A DNA stretch of 64,000 nt from Porpolomopsis calyptriformis (GCA_951640195.1 OX621172.1:372001-436000), one strand, 5' to 3'; shown: positions 45,352-56,912, counted from the stretch's first letter. Numbers and translations are program-made. The notes: generated by a model not told the origin, from the sequence alone.

Positions 45352-45707
45352 GATGATTGACAAGGATTGAACTGAAGCATAGGGATACAACCCCACACCT
45401 TTTATATGCTCAGAAACAAAGGGAAGACCAAAAGGAGGTTCCTCAGTCAAAGAAGAGAAACCTGATACGCTGGGCAAGAGATAGAAACAACGGCGATCTC
45501 ATGACCAGAAGAACAATAGAAACCAGTCATGAGATAACACAGCCTCATTCTGCGGAAGGCTATGCCCAATAGAATTGAGTCATCAGAAGCACACAGCCTT
45601 TTGCAGAATGACTAGGAACAATGGCAAACCTTAACTGAAGGCTGTGAACAATAGAAAATGGGGTGACTGCAGAGGCTGACTCATAATGACTCCTATTTTA
45701 GAAATAC

Positions 45708-45748
45708 TATATAAACCCTGAGGGCGAAGTGGATCATCACTTCGCCCT
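45708..45748 (+). promoter_or_regulatory. Gypsy-D sense promoter and RNA 5' end
   Basis: TATATAAA at 45,708-45,715. CACTTCGCCCT at 45,738-45,748 is the predicted RNA start. It pairs upstream with GGGCGAAGTG, making a perfect 10-bp hairpin with a 6-nt loop. In the 3' LTR the start reads CACTTCGTCCT, exactly complementary to the primer site. Confidence 0.65.
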
Positions 45749-45857
45749 CCTGTGAGATTACTTGTAGTAGCACGAACGCAATCAGAATCATTAGACTTCT
45801 TTTCTATCAGAACAAGAAAAGAGAAACATAAACCCATAACTACTGAGCCAATCGTTC

Positions 45858-47705
45858 ATGCCCATATTCCCTAAACTCTCAGCAGAGGCACGCAACAGAT
45901 TTAACTCGCAGAACAACTTCTTTGTAGAAGTAAAACTTAACTCAGAAGGAATCATCACCCTCTACGAGGACATCCCCATCAGGACTTTCTTCTACATCCT
46001 ACTAGACTTATTAAGCTCCAAGGCCTGCCTTGTGATTGACGAAAAGACTTGCAACTACAGTTGTGACATTAGGACGAAGTGTTGGAATCACACCGCAGAC
46101 TGGTTATCCTGCTTAATATTGGACGACAAACGATACCATCTCCTTAGACGAGAAACGTTATTCTTTTCAGCAGCTAAAGGAAGCATAAACTACTTGGCCT
46201 ACCATAAGCTTGCAAATAAGCCAATTAGAATTCAAATAGATATACACGAAGACCCTAACTATGAGTCAACCATACCAGGATCCGAAAGATACCACTGTAA
46301 CTGCGCTCAGTTACCAAGTAGGAATAGAGGACCCAGAGACTCCTGCAAGCTCCAAGAGTGAACCCCAAAAGAGACACCTGAAGGAGTATTCTGGGGGTCC
46401 ACCACCAGTTTCTCTAGGACAGCAGATGAACCCGAAGATGAAGGAGATGATGAAACTGAAAAGGAGAAGGGGCTCTTCACCATGATAGGAAGGAAATTGA
46501 AAAGGAAGGCAGGAGGAGAACTTGAAGTGAGCAGAGCATTAAGTAGCAGAGGAAGGGGAATAGGAAGGGAAAGCACAACTTATGCGAGTCGAACTGGATT
46601 ACTAGACCCAGTACCGATGAAACCAATAGAGAAAACAGGGCTCACCGGATGGGGACCGAAGATTCCGATTGCCCACTTAGGAATGGAAACACCAACCAAG
46701 GAACTAAAAGGGAAAGGAAGAGAGGAGCCACCTGAAGGAAGTCCCAAGAAAACTCCGACATTAAATCCATTTGCACTACCCCCTGGAGGATCAATAGGAG
46801 GAGGTGGGCAACCCGCAGGACCTGGAGGACCACCTGGAGGACAGCCACCTGGAGGACAGCCACCTGGAGGACAGCCCCTAGGACCACCCCTAGGAGGACC
46901 AGGACCAGGACCAGCTGGAGGGGGAGTTCCAAACATAAGGATTCCTAAGCCGACAGAGCCGGACCATTTCGATGGAGACAGGAGCAAGTGGAGAACATTC
47001 CTCATCCAAGCCTACCACTATTTCCTCCATTTCCCTGACTTCTTCGATGAGACAACTAATTCCAGAAACCGATGTCTTTACTTATTGAATTGGTTTACTG
47101 GACTTGCAAGGCCGTGGGCTGACGCAATATTGGTTACAAGAGATCTTCCACATGAATCTCTAATGCTGAGAGATTGGAGACTACTGTTAGAATGAGGAAC
47201 CATTCTATATGGACCAATTAATGAAGTGCAGGATGCATGAGAAGCTCTAAGGACTATTAAACAGGAAAAATCGATCACAGATTATTATGCTAAATTCCTC
47301 GAAAAGGCGCTCCAATGCAAATATGGAGAAGAGACCCTTGCCGAGATATTTTACCAAGGATTCAAAGATCAGATCAAAGATATCATGGTTACCGTTGAGA
47401 GGCCCGGAACCTTGCAGGAATTATTGCAAGTGGCCTTAACCATTGAAGGAAGAATCTTAATAAGGGCCAAACAAAAAAGAAGAGTTGAGCCCACCGGAGG
47501 CTACCGAAAACCTGTAGCCATCAAAGTCGCTCAACTAACAGAGGAAGAACGAAAAAGCCTGATGAAAGAAGGGCGATGCTTCTTCTGTAGACAAGCAGGT
47601 CATATGGCCAGAGCTTGCCCTAGAAAGAAATTTGGAAATATCCAAGCTAAGAAAGTTGATGAAGAAGAAAAGGAAGAGGGAGAGGAGGATTTTGCTCAAG
47701 GCTGA
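45858..47705 (+). pseudogene. Gypsy-D gag, starting inside the LTR
   Basis: ATG 45,858 lies in the 5' LTR, about 120 bp after the predicted RNA start. The frame crosses the LTR end at 46,068 (MPIFPKLSAEARN ... DEKTCNYSCD, then IRTKCWNHTADW). It continues, through a TGA at 46,359, into the MIGRKLKRKAGGE region, a Gly/Pro/Gln repeat (PPGGQ units), the gag core (KPTEPDHFDGDRSKWRTFLI) and a CCHC knuckle (CFFCRQAGHMARAC). Further TGA codons are at 47,193 and 47,238. All parts are in one frame. Confidence 0.75.
46071..46081 (+). promoter_or_regulatory. Gypsy-D primer-binding site, self-priming type
   Basis: AGGACGAAGTG, two bases after the LTR, is the exact complement of CACTTCGTCCT at 52,797-52,807 in the 3' LTR and in the solo LTR. 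The 5' LTR has one T-to-C difference. Confidence 0.65.
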
Positions 47706-50700
47706 AGAAAGACTCTGCATTTTCTTTAGCCCGACCAATTAAGGACTTAAAGGACAAAGATTCGACTATGTACATTAGCGCCAACCCTAATGAAGGACAG
47801 ATTTATACTCAAGTGAACCTTCATGAAGGAAAAAATGAATGGACGACCAAAGCCCTTATTGATTGCGGAGCATCCTCACTCTTTATCTCACCAAAGGTGG
47901 TAAGAAATCAGAAACTGAAAACTACACCACTAAAAAAACCCATCAAAATTACGAATGTCGACCAAACAATGAATCGAATGGGAAAAATCACTCAGAAGGT
48001 TCAACTTAACCTAGACTTAGGAGGACATAAAACGAAAGAAGATTTCCTTATAGCAGGAATAGGAGAAGATGACTTAATCATTGGAATAGACTGGTTAAAG
48101 CGACACAACCCAGAAATCAACTGGGAAACAGAGAAAATTACCTTTAGCCGGTGCCCAAAGTTTTGTCAAACCAAGAAAGGAAGGAACTGCAAGAAAATGA
48201 AGATCCAGAAAATTAGAATGGAAGAAACAGAAATGGAATATTGGAGTCCAGATCTAGACAATACCTGGATACGAGAATGGAATGTACTAGGAGAATATCA
48301 ACCCGAAAAAGGTGACCAGATCTTGATTCCAAAGAAAGGACTAGACAAACGAATAGCAGCAGGTTTCACTATATCTCAGAAGGTAGCAGAACTGACCACC
48401 ATCAAAGAAGGGGCAAAAACCTTTGAAGAACTGGTGCCAAAGTCTCCACATGACTATAGGGACGTCTTTGATAAAAAGGCATCGGAGAGACTACCACTTA
48501 GAAAAACGTATGATCACCTGATCAACCTTATACCCGAAAAACCACTACCCAATAAAAAACCCTATGCAATGGCACCAATTGAGGCTGAAGCACTGAAAGA
48601 ATTCATTGCTGAAAACCTAAAGAAGGGGTACATAGTCGAATCAGAATCTTGAGCTGCTTCACCAGTCTTCTTTATCAAGAAAAAGGATGGGACACTAAGA
48701 CTCATAGTGGATTATCGGGGATTAAACGATGCAACTGTGAAAGATCGATACCCTCTACCATTGACACAGAGATTACTCGATAACCTGGCTAGCGCAAAAG
48801 TCTTTACCACATTGGATGTGCGATGGGGATATAACAATATTCGGATCAAGGAAGGGGATGAATGGAAAGCTGCCTTTAATACAAAGGAAGGACTCTTTGA
48901 ACCACAAGTAATGTGGTTCGGGTTAACGAATGCCCCAGCAACTTTTCAGCGAATGATGAATACTATTTTCCATGACCTAATTGGAAAATATGTTGAAATA
49001 TACATTGACGACATCCTTATATATTCGAAAGATGAAAAGGAACAACTAGGACATATCCAAGAAATACTCAAGGTTAAGGGAGAACGATCTCTTTCTCAAA
49101 CCAGAAAAATGCTACTTTTTCAAAGACTCTGTGGAATATCTAGGACACCTTATTAGCCAGGAGAAAATTGAGATGGATCCAGGAAAAGTCAAAGCAGTAA
49201 TTGATTGGCCGACACCACGAAAAGTAAAAGAAGTGCAATCCTTTTTAGGATTCGCAAACTTCTATAGATGCTTCATTCCTGAATTTTCCAAAACAGTGAG
49301 ACCAATCACAGAGCTGTTAAGAAAAGGGAAGAAATGGGAATGGGGAGAGAGACAGGAACAAGCTTTTCAACTCCTTAAAAAGAAATTCACCACAGCACCA
49401 ATTTTGGCAATGGCGAACCCAGAAGAGCCATACATCTTAGAATGTGATGCCTTAGATTACGCCATTGGGTCTATTATTTCACAATATGGAAAAGATGGAA
49501 AGATACATCCTATAGCCTTTTACTCAAGAGGAATGAATGACGCAGAAAGGAATTATGAAATTTATGACAAAGAACTGTTAGCCATAATAGTGTCACTTGA
49601 AGAATGGAGACATTATCTGGAAGGGGCGAAACATCAAGTAACCATCTTGTCAGATCATCAGAATCTGCAGTATTTTGCCTCAGCAAAAACCCTAATGAGA
49701 CGACAAGCAAGATGGAGCTTATTCCTAACAAGATTTGATTATATAATCAAACATCAGCCTGGAAGACTAGGGGGAAAACCAGATAAATTGTCAAGATGAG
49801 CAGATTACCAGATAGAAGGAGAAGAAAACCAGGGACAGATTCTATTGAAGCCAGAAGTTTTCAAAATAAAAGCTCTATTTCGAGGACATATGACAACAGT
49901 CAAAGATCACCCTATACTACAAAGAATTCAAGCCTCTGAAGCTTTTGACTCTGAAATCGAAGAAGCCTTGAAAATAGTCAAAGGAGGGATGCCAAGAAAA
50001 CTCAGAAAAGGATTGGAAGACTGGAACACCGAGAATGGTCTAATTCTTTTCAAAGGAAAAGTCTATGTCCCAAAAGATGAAGAAATAAGGAGGGATTTAG
50101 TACAGCTGCATCATGACACCCTGGAAGGAGGGCATCAAGGAGAATACCGAATGCTGGAACTACTCACCCGAAATTACTGGTGGCCAGGAATCACGACTTA
50201 TGTCAAACATTACGCGAAAACCTGCGACACCTGTAATTGAAAGAAAAAATCCTATCACAGAACCAAAGGAAAGTTGGTACCGATACTGCCTCCAGAAAGA
50301 CCATGGGAGACGGTGACAAATGACTTCATTATGGAACTACCCAAATCAGAAGGTTACGATGCCATCTGGGTTGTGGTGGATCAGTTAACAAAAGAAGCTC
50401 ATTTTGTACCGACGACCACTGAAGTGGACACGGAGGAGACAATAAAACTATATATGAATCATATTTGGAGACTGCATGGGGTCCCGGAAAAGATGATTTC
50501 AGACCGTGGAACACAGTTCACGTCGAAACTGATGAGGGGAATTTTCAAGAAACTAGGGATCGAAGGGGCCTATTCAACAGCATATCACCCTCAAACTGAT
50601 GGACAAACTGAACGCATTAACCAAGAACTAGAGCAATACCTCAGAACCTTTTGCAATTATTGACAAAATGACTGGGCCAAGTTCTTACCAATGGCAGAAT

Positions 50701-51410
50701 TCGCCCACAATAACAACGAAAATTCATCCACAAAAAGGACCCCATTCTACGCTGCAAGGGGATATCATCCAAAGATGGCGATCCCTCAGGCTGGAAAATC
50801 TGAAGTGCTGAGAGCCCAAGATCTGACCGAAGAAATAAAAAGAGTTCAAGAGGAAATCAAGGCATCAATCAGGTTAGCCCAGAATACAATGAAAGACTAT
50901 TACGACAGGAAAACAGAAGGAGTACGTAGGGAGGTTGGAGATAAGGTCTGGCTGGATGCAACAAACATCAACACTACCGCCCCTAGCAAAAAACTGGCAG
51001 ATAAGAGATTGGGGCCTTTTGAGATAGAAAGGAAACTCTCAGACCAGGTCTACAAATTGAAACTACCAAAAACGTATCGAATACATCCGGTTTTTCATGG
51101 AAATTTGCTCAGCACTTACAAGGACTCAGAGATAAGAGGGAGAAGATTGGAGGAACCTGGGGGGATAGAGGTTGAAGGGGAGGAGGAATATGAGGTTGAC
51201 CAAATCCTGGATGGAAGGCTCTGGAGAAACCAAAAACAATATTTGATACAATGGAAAGGGTACTCAATTTCGGAAAACTCCTGGGAGCCAGAAAGAAATC
51301 TGGAAAATGCGGCGGAAAAGATTTCGGAATTTCATGACAAGCATCCTGACTTCAAATTCGAGAGGAGAAGGGCTTTGGGTCCATCCTCGCTTGGCTCCAG
51401 TGGACTCTAG
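47702..51410 (+). pseudogene. Gypsy-D pol (protease to chromodomain)
   Basis: Open in the -1 frame from the gag stop. Protease KALIDCGASSLFI (Cys in place of the usual Ser of DSGA). [46 protein letters not shown]. RNase H: YILECDALDYAIGS. Integrase: MISDRGTQFTSKL, STAYHPQTDGQTERINQELE. Chromodomain: YEVDQILDG, QYLIQWKGYSISENSWEPER. TGA stops at 48,650, 49,797, 50,238 and 50,661, and a 1-nt shift near 49,075. Confidence 0.9.
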
Positions 51411-51421
51411 GAAGGGGGTAA

Positions 51422-53127
51422 TGTCATGAAATTGGCGTTCACTCTCTTAAAATTCCTCTTTTTTCCTTGTTCTTTCCTTTCTTTTCTATGCCTTTTCTCT
51501 TTGGAAGAGGGGCCGTCTTTGTTGGCAGCGGAAACTACTTGTACAAAAGGAGGAGTCCATGTCCGACTAACTATTTATACTAGTCCGTCTTGGCAATCTC
51601 CTGCACCATACTATCTCTCAAAAACTCTACAAAACTAGAAACTACTTGACCATCTAAAGCGGCCAATTTATTACCCCAGTAGATTGCCCCATTAGTGTCA
51701 CCACCGGAGGCCTGCAACTCGGCAGCCTTCCCCTCGACGAAACTCATTGCTATCTTTCTCGCTTCCTCACCAAACCAATCGTTGGTGGGACTCCATAACA
51801 AACTAGGAGGAACTTCTTCCTCCTCGATCTTAACGTTGACGTTAGTCAACGACGACGACAAATCTTCCACTAAGAATAAAGGGTCAACAATCACGAAGAG
51901 AGCGAGAGAATTGAGAGCTTACCACTAGATAAAGAACTCAATGGACCAGGGGTCCAAGGACGGAAGGGGGGACTGGCAGCCCAGTCGACTGCCTCCTTCT
52001 TGACAGAAGGGAGGGAATCAGCCCACTTGTCAGACCCCCAATTAACCTGCTCCTCCAAAGGGAGCTGGGAAGTAGGGGGAGGGGCGTCATCATCCCAAGC
52101 TAAGAAAGGGAAAGCCTATTATCAACAAACACAGACTAATAAAGACAAAACAAAAATACTCACCAAGTGGATCCTCCATCAACCTGCAAGCATGCTGAAT
52201 TGGCCAGTGAATGAATGGACACTTCTTGACTTTGTGCTTACCACTGCAAGCGAAGCAGGAGAAGGAAGACCAACAGAGGTTGGCGTCAGAGGGGATGCGC
52301 TGGAGGTAGTAGTGAAACGAATCGCAATCGAGAAAGACAGGAGCAGTGCGGTGCACCACTCCAGACTGCTTGAAGAATCGGATGTAGTGGCCTTGGTGGG
52401 AAGGAGTCATGATGATTGACAAGGATTGAACTAAAGCGTAGGGATACAACCCCACACCTTTTATATGCTCAGAAACAAAGGGAAGACCAAAAGGAGGTTC
52501 CTCAGTCAAAGAAGAGAAACCTGATACGCTAGGCAAGAGATAGAAACAACGGCGATCTCATGACCAGAAGAACAATAGAAACCAGTCATAAGATAACACA
52601 GCCTCATTCTGCGGAAGGCTATGCCCAATAGAATTGAGTCATCAGAAGCACACAGCCTTTTGCAGAATGACTAGGAACAATGGCAAACCTTAACTGAAGG
52701 CTGTGAACAATAGAAAATGGGGTGACTGCGGAGGCTGACTCATAATGACTCCTATTTTAGAAATACTATATAAACCCTGAGGGCGAAGCGGATCATCACT
52801 TCGTCCTCCTGTGAGATTACTTGTAGTAGCACGAACGCAATCAGAATCATCAGACTTCTTTTCCATCAGAACAAGAAAAGAGAAACATAAACCCATAACT
52901 ACTGAGCCAATCGTTCATGCCCATATTCCCTAAACTCTCAGCAGAGGCATGCAATGGATTTAACTTGCAGAACAACTTCTTTGTAGAAGTAAAACTTAAC
53001 TCAGAAGGAATCATCACCCTCTACGAGGACGTCCCCATCAGGACTTTCTTCTACATCCTACTAGACTTATTAAGCTCCAAGGCCTGCCTTGTGATTGACG
53101 AAAAGACTTGCAACTACAGTTGTGACA
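51422..53127 (+). repeat. Gypsy-D 3' LTR (1,706 bp)
   Basis: Same length as the 5' LTR with scattered transitions. It holds the intact antisense gene copy. Confidence 0.92.
51580..52410 (-). CDS. LTR-encoded antisense protein, 3 exons (3' LTR copy, intact)
   Basis: Exons 52410-52164, 52099-51923 and 51869-51580 join to 237 residues with no stop. GTGAGT and GTAAGC donors and TTAG acceptors bound the two introns of 64 and 53 bp. A TATAAAA box (52,459-52,465) lies 49 bp upstream of the ATG. The protein has a Cys/His-rich N-terminal half (CWSSFSCFACSGKHKVKKC, HWPIQHAC), an acidic middle (WDDDAPPPTSQLPLEEQV) and a helical C-terminal domain ending DSMVQEIAKTD. It is transcribed opposite to gag-pol. 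Function unknown; zinc or nucleic-acid binding is only a guess from the Cys/His spacing. Confidence 0.72.
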
Positions 53128-53183
53128 CTGATGTAAATAGGAATAGATGAGCAAAGGAAAAAGGAAAAAATATATCTCTGACA
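53128..53183 (-). repeat. Gypsy-B1 5' LTR, outer 56 bp
   Basis: CTGATGTAAATAGG ... TATATCTCTGACA completes the LTR part at 44,054-44,362 after removal of Gypsy-D. Followed by the B1 TSD GAAAC. Confidence 0.9.
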
Positions 53184-54090
53184 GAAACATCATGGATGGC
53201 CCCAAAAGGTTATATCCGATCGTGGAGTGCAATTTGCGTCCAAATTCACAGAAGCCCTCAATAACTCCTTAGGAATCATCTCCGGTCTCTCCACTGCGTA
53301 TCATCCTCAAACAGATGGTCAAATGGAACGTACCAATCAAGAACTTGAAGTTTACTTACATTTCTATACCAACTTTATGCAGGACGACTGGTCGGAATGG
53401 CTCGCTTCTGCGGAATTTGCCTACAACAATCGACAACACTCTGCTACTTCACAATCACTGTTCTATATGGAATACGGACATCATCCTCACCTTCCCACAG
53501 CAATTCCGGATCAAAGCAATGTGCCCGCAGCAAATACCTTTCACGAACGCCTTACACGCGCACAGCAAAACGCCGAACCATCCTTATCAAAGACAACAGA
53601 ATCAATGAAGAAATACGCTGATCGTAAATGGAAACCTTCACCCTCCTACGAAGAAGGAGATCTAGTCTGGTTGGACACCAAGAATATCAAGACGACACGA
53701 CCCTCGAAGAAACTCGACAATCGACGGACCGGACCATTCAAGGTCTTGAAGAAGATATCGGACCTTGCCTATCTGATCGACATCCCCGGAACATGGAGAC
53801 TACATCCAGTCTTTCACGTTTCACTCCTGAGACCCAACATCGGAAATGAATTGCTCCACCCTGATGTCATCGACACATCACAGCCTCCTCCTGATCTGAT
53901 CGAAAACGAAGAAGAATACGAGGCCGAATCTATACTACAACATTCCGGAGCTAAACGACGCCGAAAATATTTGGTCAAATGGAAAGGCTATCCGATTGAA
54001 GAAGCCACTTGGGAAGATCGATCGAACATTTTACGACACGCCAAGGAAATTGTGAAGACGTATGAAGATTCAATTCAAACGGCAACCTGA
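53184..54090 (+). pseudogene. Gypsy-A pol, part 2 (integrase and chromodomain)
   Basis: Resumes the frame broken at 29,679, within the integrase core (KVISDRGVQFASKF). It continues STAYHPQTDGQMERTNQELE and the linker. The chromodomain follows (EYEAESILQHS, KYLVKWKGYPIEEATWEDRS) to the stop after SIQTAT. This 3' part has no internal stop. Confidence 0.9.
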
Positions 54091-54258
54091 TTCTATTCAT
54101 TCGTTTGTCATCATCCCGTCTGCCAAGAATTGACCTCTATTTTTAGAACCACTCCTTATAAACTGCCGGACGTCTCTACTTTCCTTCACGATTCAAATTG
54201 CGCGCCTCTTAACAACAACTCCAAGACTACTAAGCCAAAACATCGCAATACTTTTATC

Positions 54259-54996
54259 ATGCCTGCCACACGATCCACACGGTCTCCCTCCCCTCAAGTT
54301 GCCATCCGACGCTCTGGACAAATCCCTTCGTCCGCTATCCGCTCCCCTACTCCTGGTCCCTCCACTTCTGCTTCCTCCCCTTGACAATTACGTCGGCAGG
54401 CTTGCGCATGTGCAGAAGATTTCTTTACTGTTCAAACCCCTCCTCCCGAAGACCCTGCTGTCACCATCTCCCACCTTACAGTTCACAGCAACAGCGTCAG
54501 CAATTGGAATCGTGAACTTCGTTAGGAACACGAAGTTCTACAAGCTGAGCTCAAGGCATCGGAGAAAAGTGCTTTATTTTGGAAGAATCGTTGGGACCAG
54601 AGTGAGTTGAAGGTTTGGGAGCTCCAGCGTCAGAAGAGACGGACGTGGGTTGATTGCTACAACGTCACTACCTGCGCCATCATCGCCAAGCTCGTGGAAG
54701 AGAGTCGTCAGAGCGAACGACTTTCCAGAGATGATTTCCTCCGAGCCCAGTGCGATCTCGCAACGACAGAAACGTTAATCGAATACGGAGAATCGGTTGA
54801 ACATCCCATCAACGTCGACCTAGAGTACCCGATCGACGACGACAATGTCGCAACAGTCCGAGCCCCCTCCCCCGTCGAAGCGACTTCGGAAGTCGAACTC
54901 ATCACTTCCCCCTCAGTGGCCGTTGAGGCCCCCGCCACCGAGGAAATCCCGACTCAGGCCTCGGGAAACGAGACGACTGACACCGCCCAAGTTTGA
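54259..54996 (+). pseudogene. Extra sense ORF of Gypsy-A in the env position
   Basis: Starts MPATRSTRSPSPQVAIRRSG about 170 bp after the pol stop and runs 245 residues to TGA 54,994-54,996. It has TGA at 54,382 and TAG at 54,523 as likely C-to-T changes. The middle is helical and charged (AELKASEKSALFWKNRWDQS, ELKVWELQRQKRRTWVDCYN), suggesting a coiled coil, and the tail is acidic and Ala/Pro-rich. No signal peptide or membrane helix. Not similar by eye to the B1 extra ORF. Function unknown. Confidence 0.55.
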
Positions 54997-55031
54997 AATT
55001 TGGGACGAATTTCCTTAAAAGCCGAGGTGTA

Positions 55032-55442
55032 TGTCACGGTCATAATTTTCTTCATCTTCTTTATCTTATCGTATGCAAACCTATCTCTTATCTTGGGATT
55101 CCCCCCACTTGTTATCGGGATTCCCCATTGCCTTTCTTCAGGATTCCCCAGGGATTCCCCACTACTTTACCTATATGCGGACACCTTTCATTTCTGCTCT
55201 TGTTTCAACCCCTTTATGATTCGTCATCGATCACGATGACTCATTCTTATCTCTACCTCATGTTATGTCGCACTGACTCACACAGATAAGTAGTCAGTAT
55301 ATAAAGAGTACTTCTGTATGTATCAGACCTTAAGTCTGATTCCTCGTTAGCCTACTCATAACAAGGACTTGGAACCATCCTCTATATCTCTTGGGACAGA
55401 ACACCTGAAGTAAAACGCGTTCTGAACAACCGGTTTATAACA
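55032..55442 (+). repeat. Gypsy-A 3' LTR (411 bp)
   Basis: Same length as the 5' LTR, with only a few C/T changes visible. Confidence 0.93.
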
Positions 55443-56912
55443 GGGCGAGTATAAGACATCCGTGAGTTGTATTTTCGATGTTCGCGATCCATTCGGGATT
55501 TCAATAACCATATCGCCCTTGGCGACAGTGTCGAACTTCTGTTTGTTAGCGGCAGAGAGGGTCTTGGGAGGTATTGATGTGAGTCAGTCAAAGTTCCCTC
55601 GGTAGGGACTGATGTGCTAGGTTGCACCAGAGTCGTATAACTCAATTGTTAACATCTCGCCAGCGTTTCCTTCAGCATTGACTGATGCGATCGTGATGGG
55701 GTCAGGGTCAACTGGTGTTCCATCCGTGATGAAACGAGTGCTCGCATCGGAATTGTCATCGCATGCGAGATCCCGCCCGCGACGCTCCAGGTTGCGACGG
55801 TCAGCATTTACTCGGTTGAACCAATCCATCTCGTATCTATCATTGTAATTCTCCCCCTCATCGTCATCACCATTCGTGATGATGCCTAGCTCTGGCATGG
55901 AGGTGCATCTGTCGTGGGGTGGGTCAGTCGTCATTCGCGATTCGTTTGAGGACTCGATGTCAGGTTCGAAAGTGTAACAGGCTTCCGAATCGGAATCGAT
56001 TGCAGCATTCGCGCTGCCTGAGGGTTTGGGCTTTCAGGGTGCAAGACAGTCCCGGGAAAAGTGCCCCCGCTTGCCACAGTTGTAGCATTCGTCCTTGGGA
56101 CCGGCCGTTCGCCATCCCGTTCATCTTCCAGGTCGTTTAGAGTCATTGGGTGCAACTGACATTGCTTCGTCGCCGTCGTGACAGTTTCATTGGTTCCGAC
56201 CAGGCTTTCGTTGTCGCATAGTGACTTGCCTGTCGTACTCTTCGGAGATGAGCGCGATAAGTGCATCCGGCTTGATGTCTTGAGAGGTGACATTGGGTTG
56301 TTGGGAGGCTAGGAGCCTCACGGCGCTTACCATACTTGCGGCGAAAGTTGATAGGGAATGCAGAATGGCTGATAGTATCGTTGACGCGTAGTCCTTGTCA
56401 TCGATCTTGACGTCGACAGCTGCCAGTCGCTCCTTCTTGCTGCGCAGTTCCATTAGGAATTTGCGGACGTTGGCATTTTCTCCGCACTTCGATTGCAGGA
56501 AGTCTTGCCGCAGGTCGGTCTTCGCATACGCTCCCTTCTCTGTGTAGTCAGCAACAATAAGTTTCCACATGGCGGCAACGGTCGTCAGCCCCTTGATCTG
56601 AAAGATGATCGAATCCGGGATCCGTTGCGTGAGGAGGTACATCGCGGTCGCCTCGTCTTCATCCCACTTATCGAGCTCAGCCTGTTGATCAGTGGTAACA
56701 ACACTGGTGTGAACTGGCCTTTGTCCTCCTACAAAATGCCGCCATTTTCGTTTAGCCTTCACAGCAACTTCGAAACGAAATGACCAGATGGCCCAGTTTG
56801 AGCCGTCGATTTCGAGCTTCGGGACGTTTGCGGGTAAAGTGTCGCTCGAAAGTGTCGTTGCTTGAGGGGTTGAAGCTGGCGCGGTAGAGGTGGTAGCTGC
56901 GATGGTGCCCAT
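55443..56912 (-). pseudogene. Copia polyprotein, gag-CCHC-protease part
   Basis: ATG 56,912 (MGTIAATTSTAPASTPQATT). A Copia-type gag (KLEIDGSNWAIWSFRFEVAV, YLLTQRIPDSIIFQIKGL, VRKFLMELRSKKERL) is followed by the CCHC knuckle CYNCGKRGHFSRDC, the acidic linker and the protease (IELYDSGAT). It ends in LTDVLYSP at the Gypsy-A insertion. One frame with stops near 56,187, 56,120, 56,035, 55,617 and 55,584. The frame continues at 25,037 (AVGYTLVSIG). Confidence 0.88.

Larger units (their letters stand above)
44363..46068 (+). repeat. Gypsy-D 5' LTR (1,706 bp)
   Basis: TGTCATGAAATTGGC ... CTACAGTTGTGACA. It holds the antisense gene in U3, a sense TATA box (45,708-45,715), the probable RNA start (45,738) and the first codons of gag. 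Confidence 0.92.
44363..53127 (+). mobile_element. Gypsy-D: Ty3/Gypsy element with 1.7-kb LTRs carrying antisense genes
   Basis: Two LTRs of exactly 1,706 bp (44,363-46,068 and 51,422-53,127). TSD CTGAT at 44,358-44,362 and 53,128-53,132, inside the B1 LTR. gag starts in the 5' LTR. pol has protease, RT, RNase H, integrase and chromodomain. A polypurine tract (AGGAAGGGGG) precedes the 3' LTR. pol has four TGA stops and one 1-nt frameshift near 49,075, so this copy is inactive. Confidence 0.93.
29680..53183 (-). mobile_element. Gypsy-B1: chromodomain Ty3/Gypsy element inserted in the Gypsy-A integrase
   Basis: LTRs at 29,680-30,039 (3') and 44,054-44,362 + 53,128-53,183 (5', split by Gypsy-D) are 360 bp each. 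The TSD GAAAC is at 29,675-29,679 and 53,184-53,188. Three later insertions (D solo LTR, B2, Gypsy-D) lie inside. Without them B1 is 6,970 bp. Order on the minus strand: gag, pol with chromodomain, extra ORF, 3' LTR. Confidence 0.92.
25038..55442 (+). mobile_element. Gypsy-A: chromodomain Ty3/Gypsy element inserted in the Copia protease/integrase linker
   Basis: The two LTRs of 411 bp (25,038-25,448 and 55,032-55,442) differ by only a few transitions. The flanking copies GGGTG (25,033-25,037) and GGGCG (55,443-55,447) form a 5-bp TSD with one C/T change. After removing Gypsy-B1 and its TSD the element is about 6.9 kb. It encodes gag, pol with a chromodomain integrase, and an extra 3' ORF. It is older than B1, which sits in its integrase. 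Confidence 0.92.

Noticed and set aside
44941..45360. Plus-strand 139-codon ORF in the D LTR (repeated near 52,000)
   Set aside because: It overlaps exons and an intron of the antisense gene in the opposite strand. Its frame has no TATA box at the right distance, and the antisense gene explains the codon pattern better.
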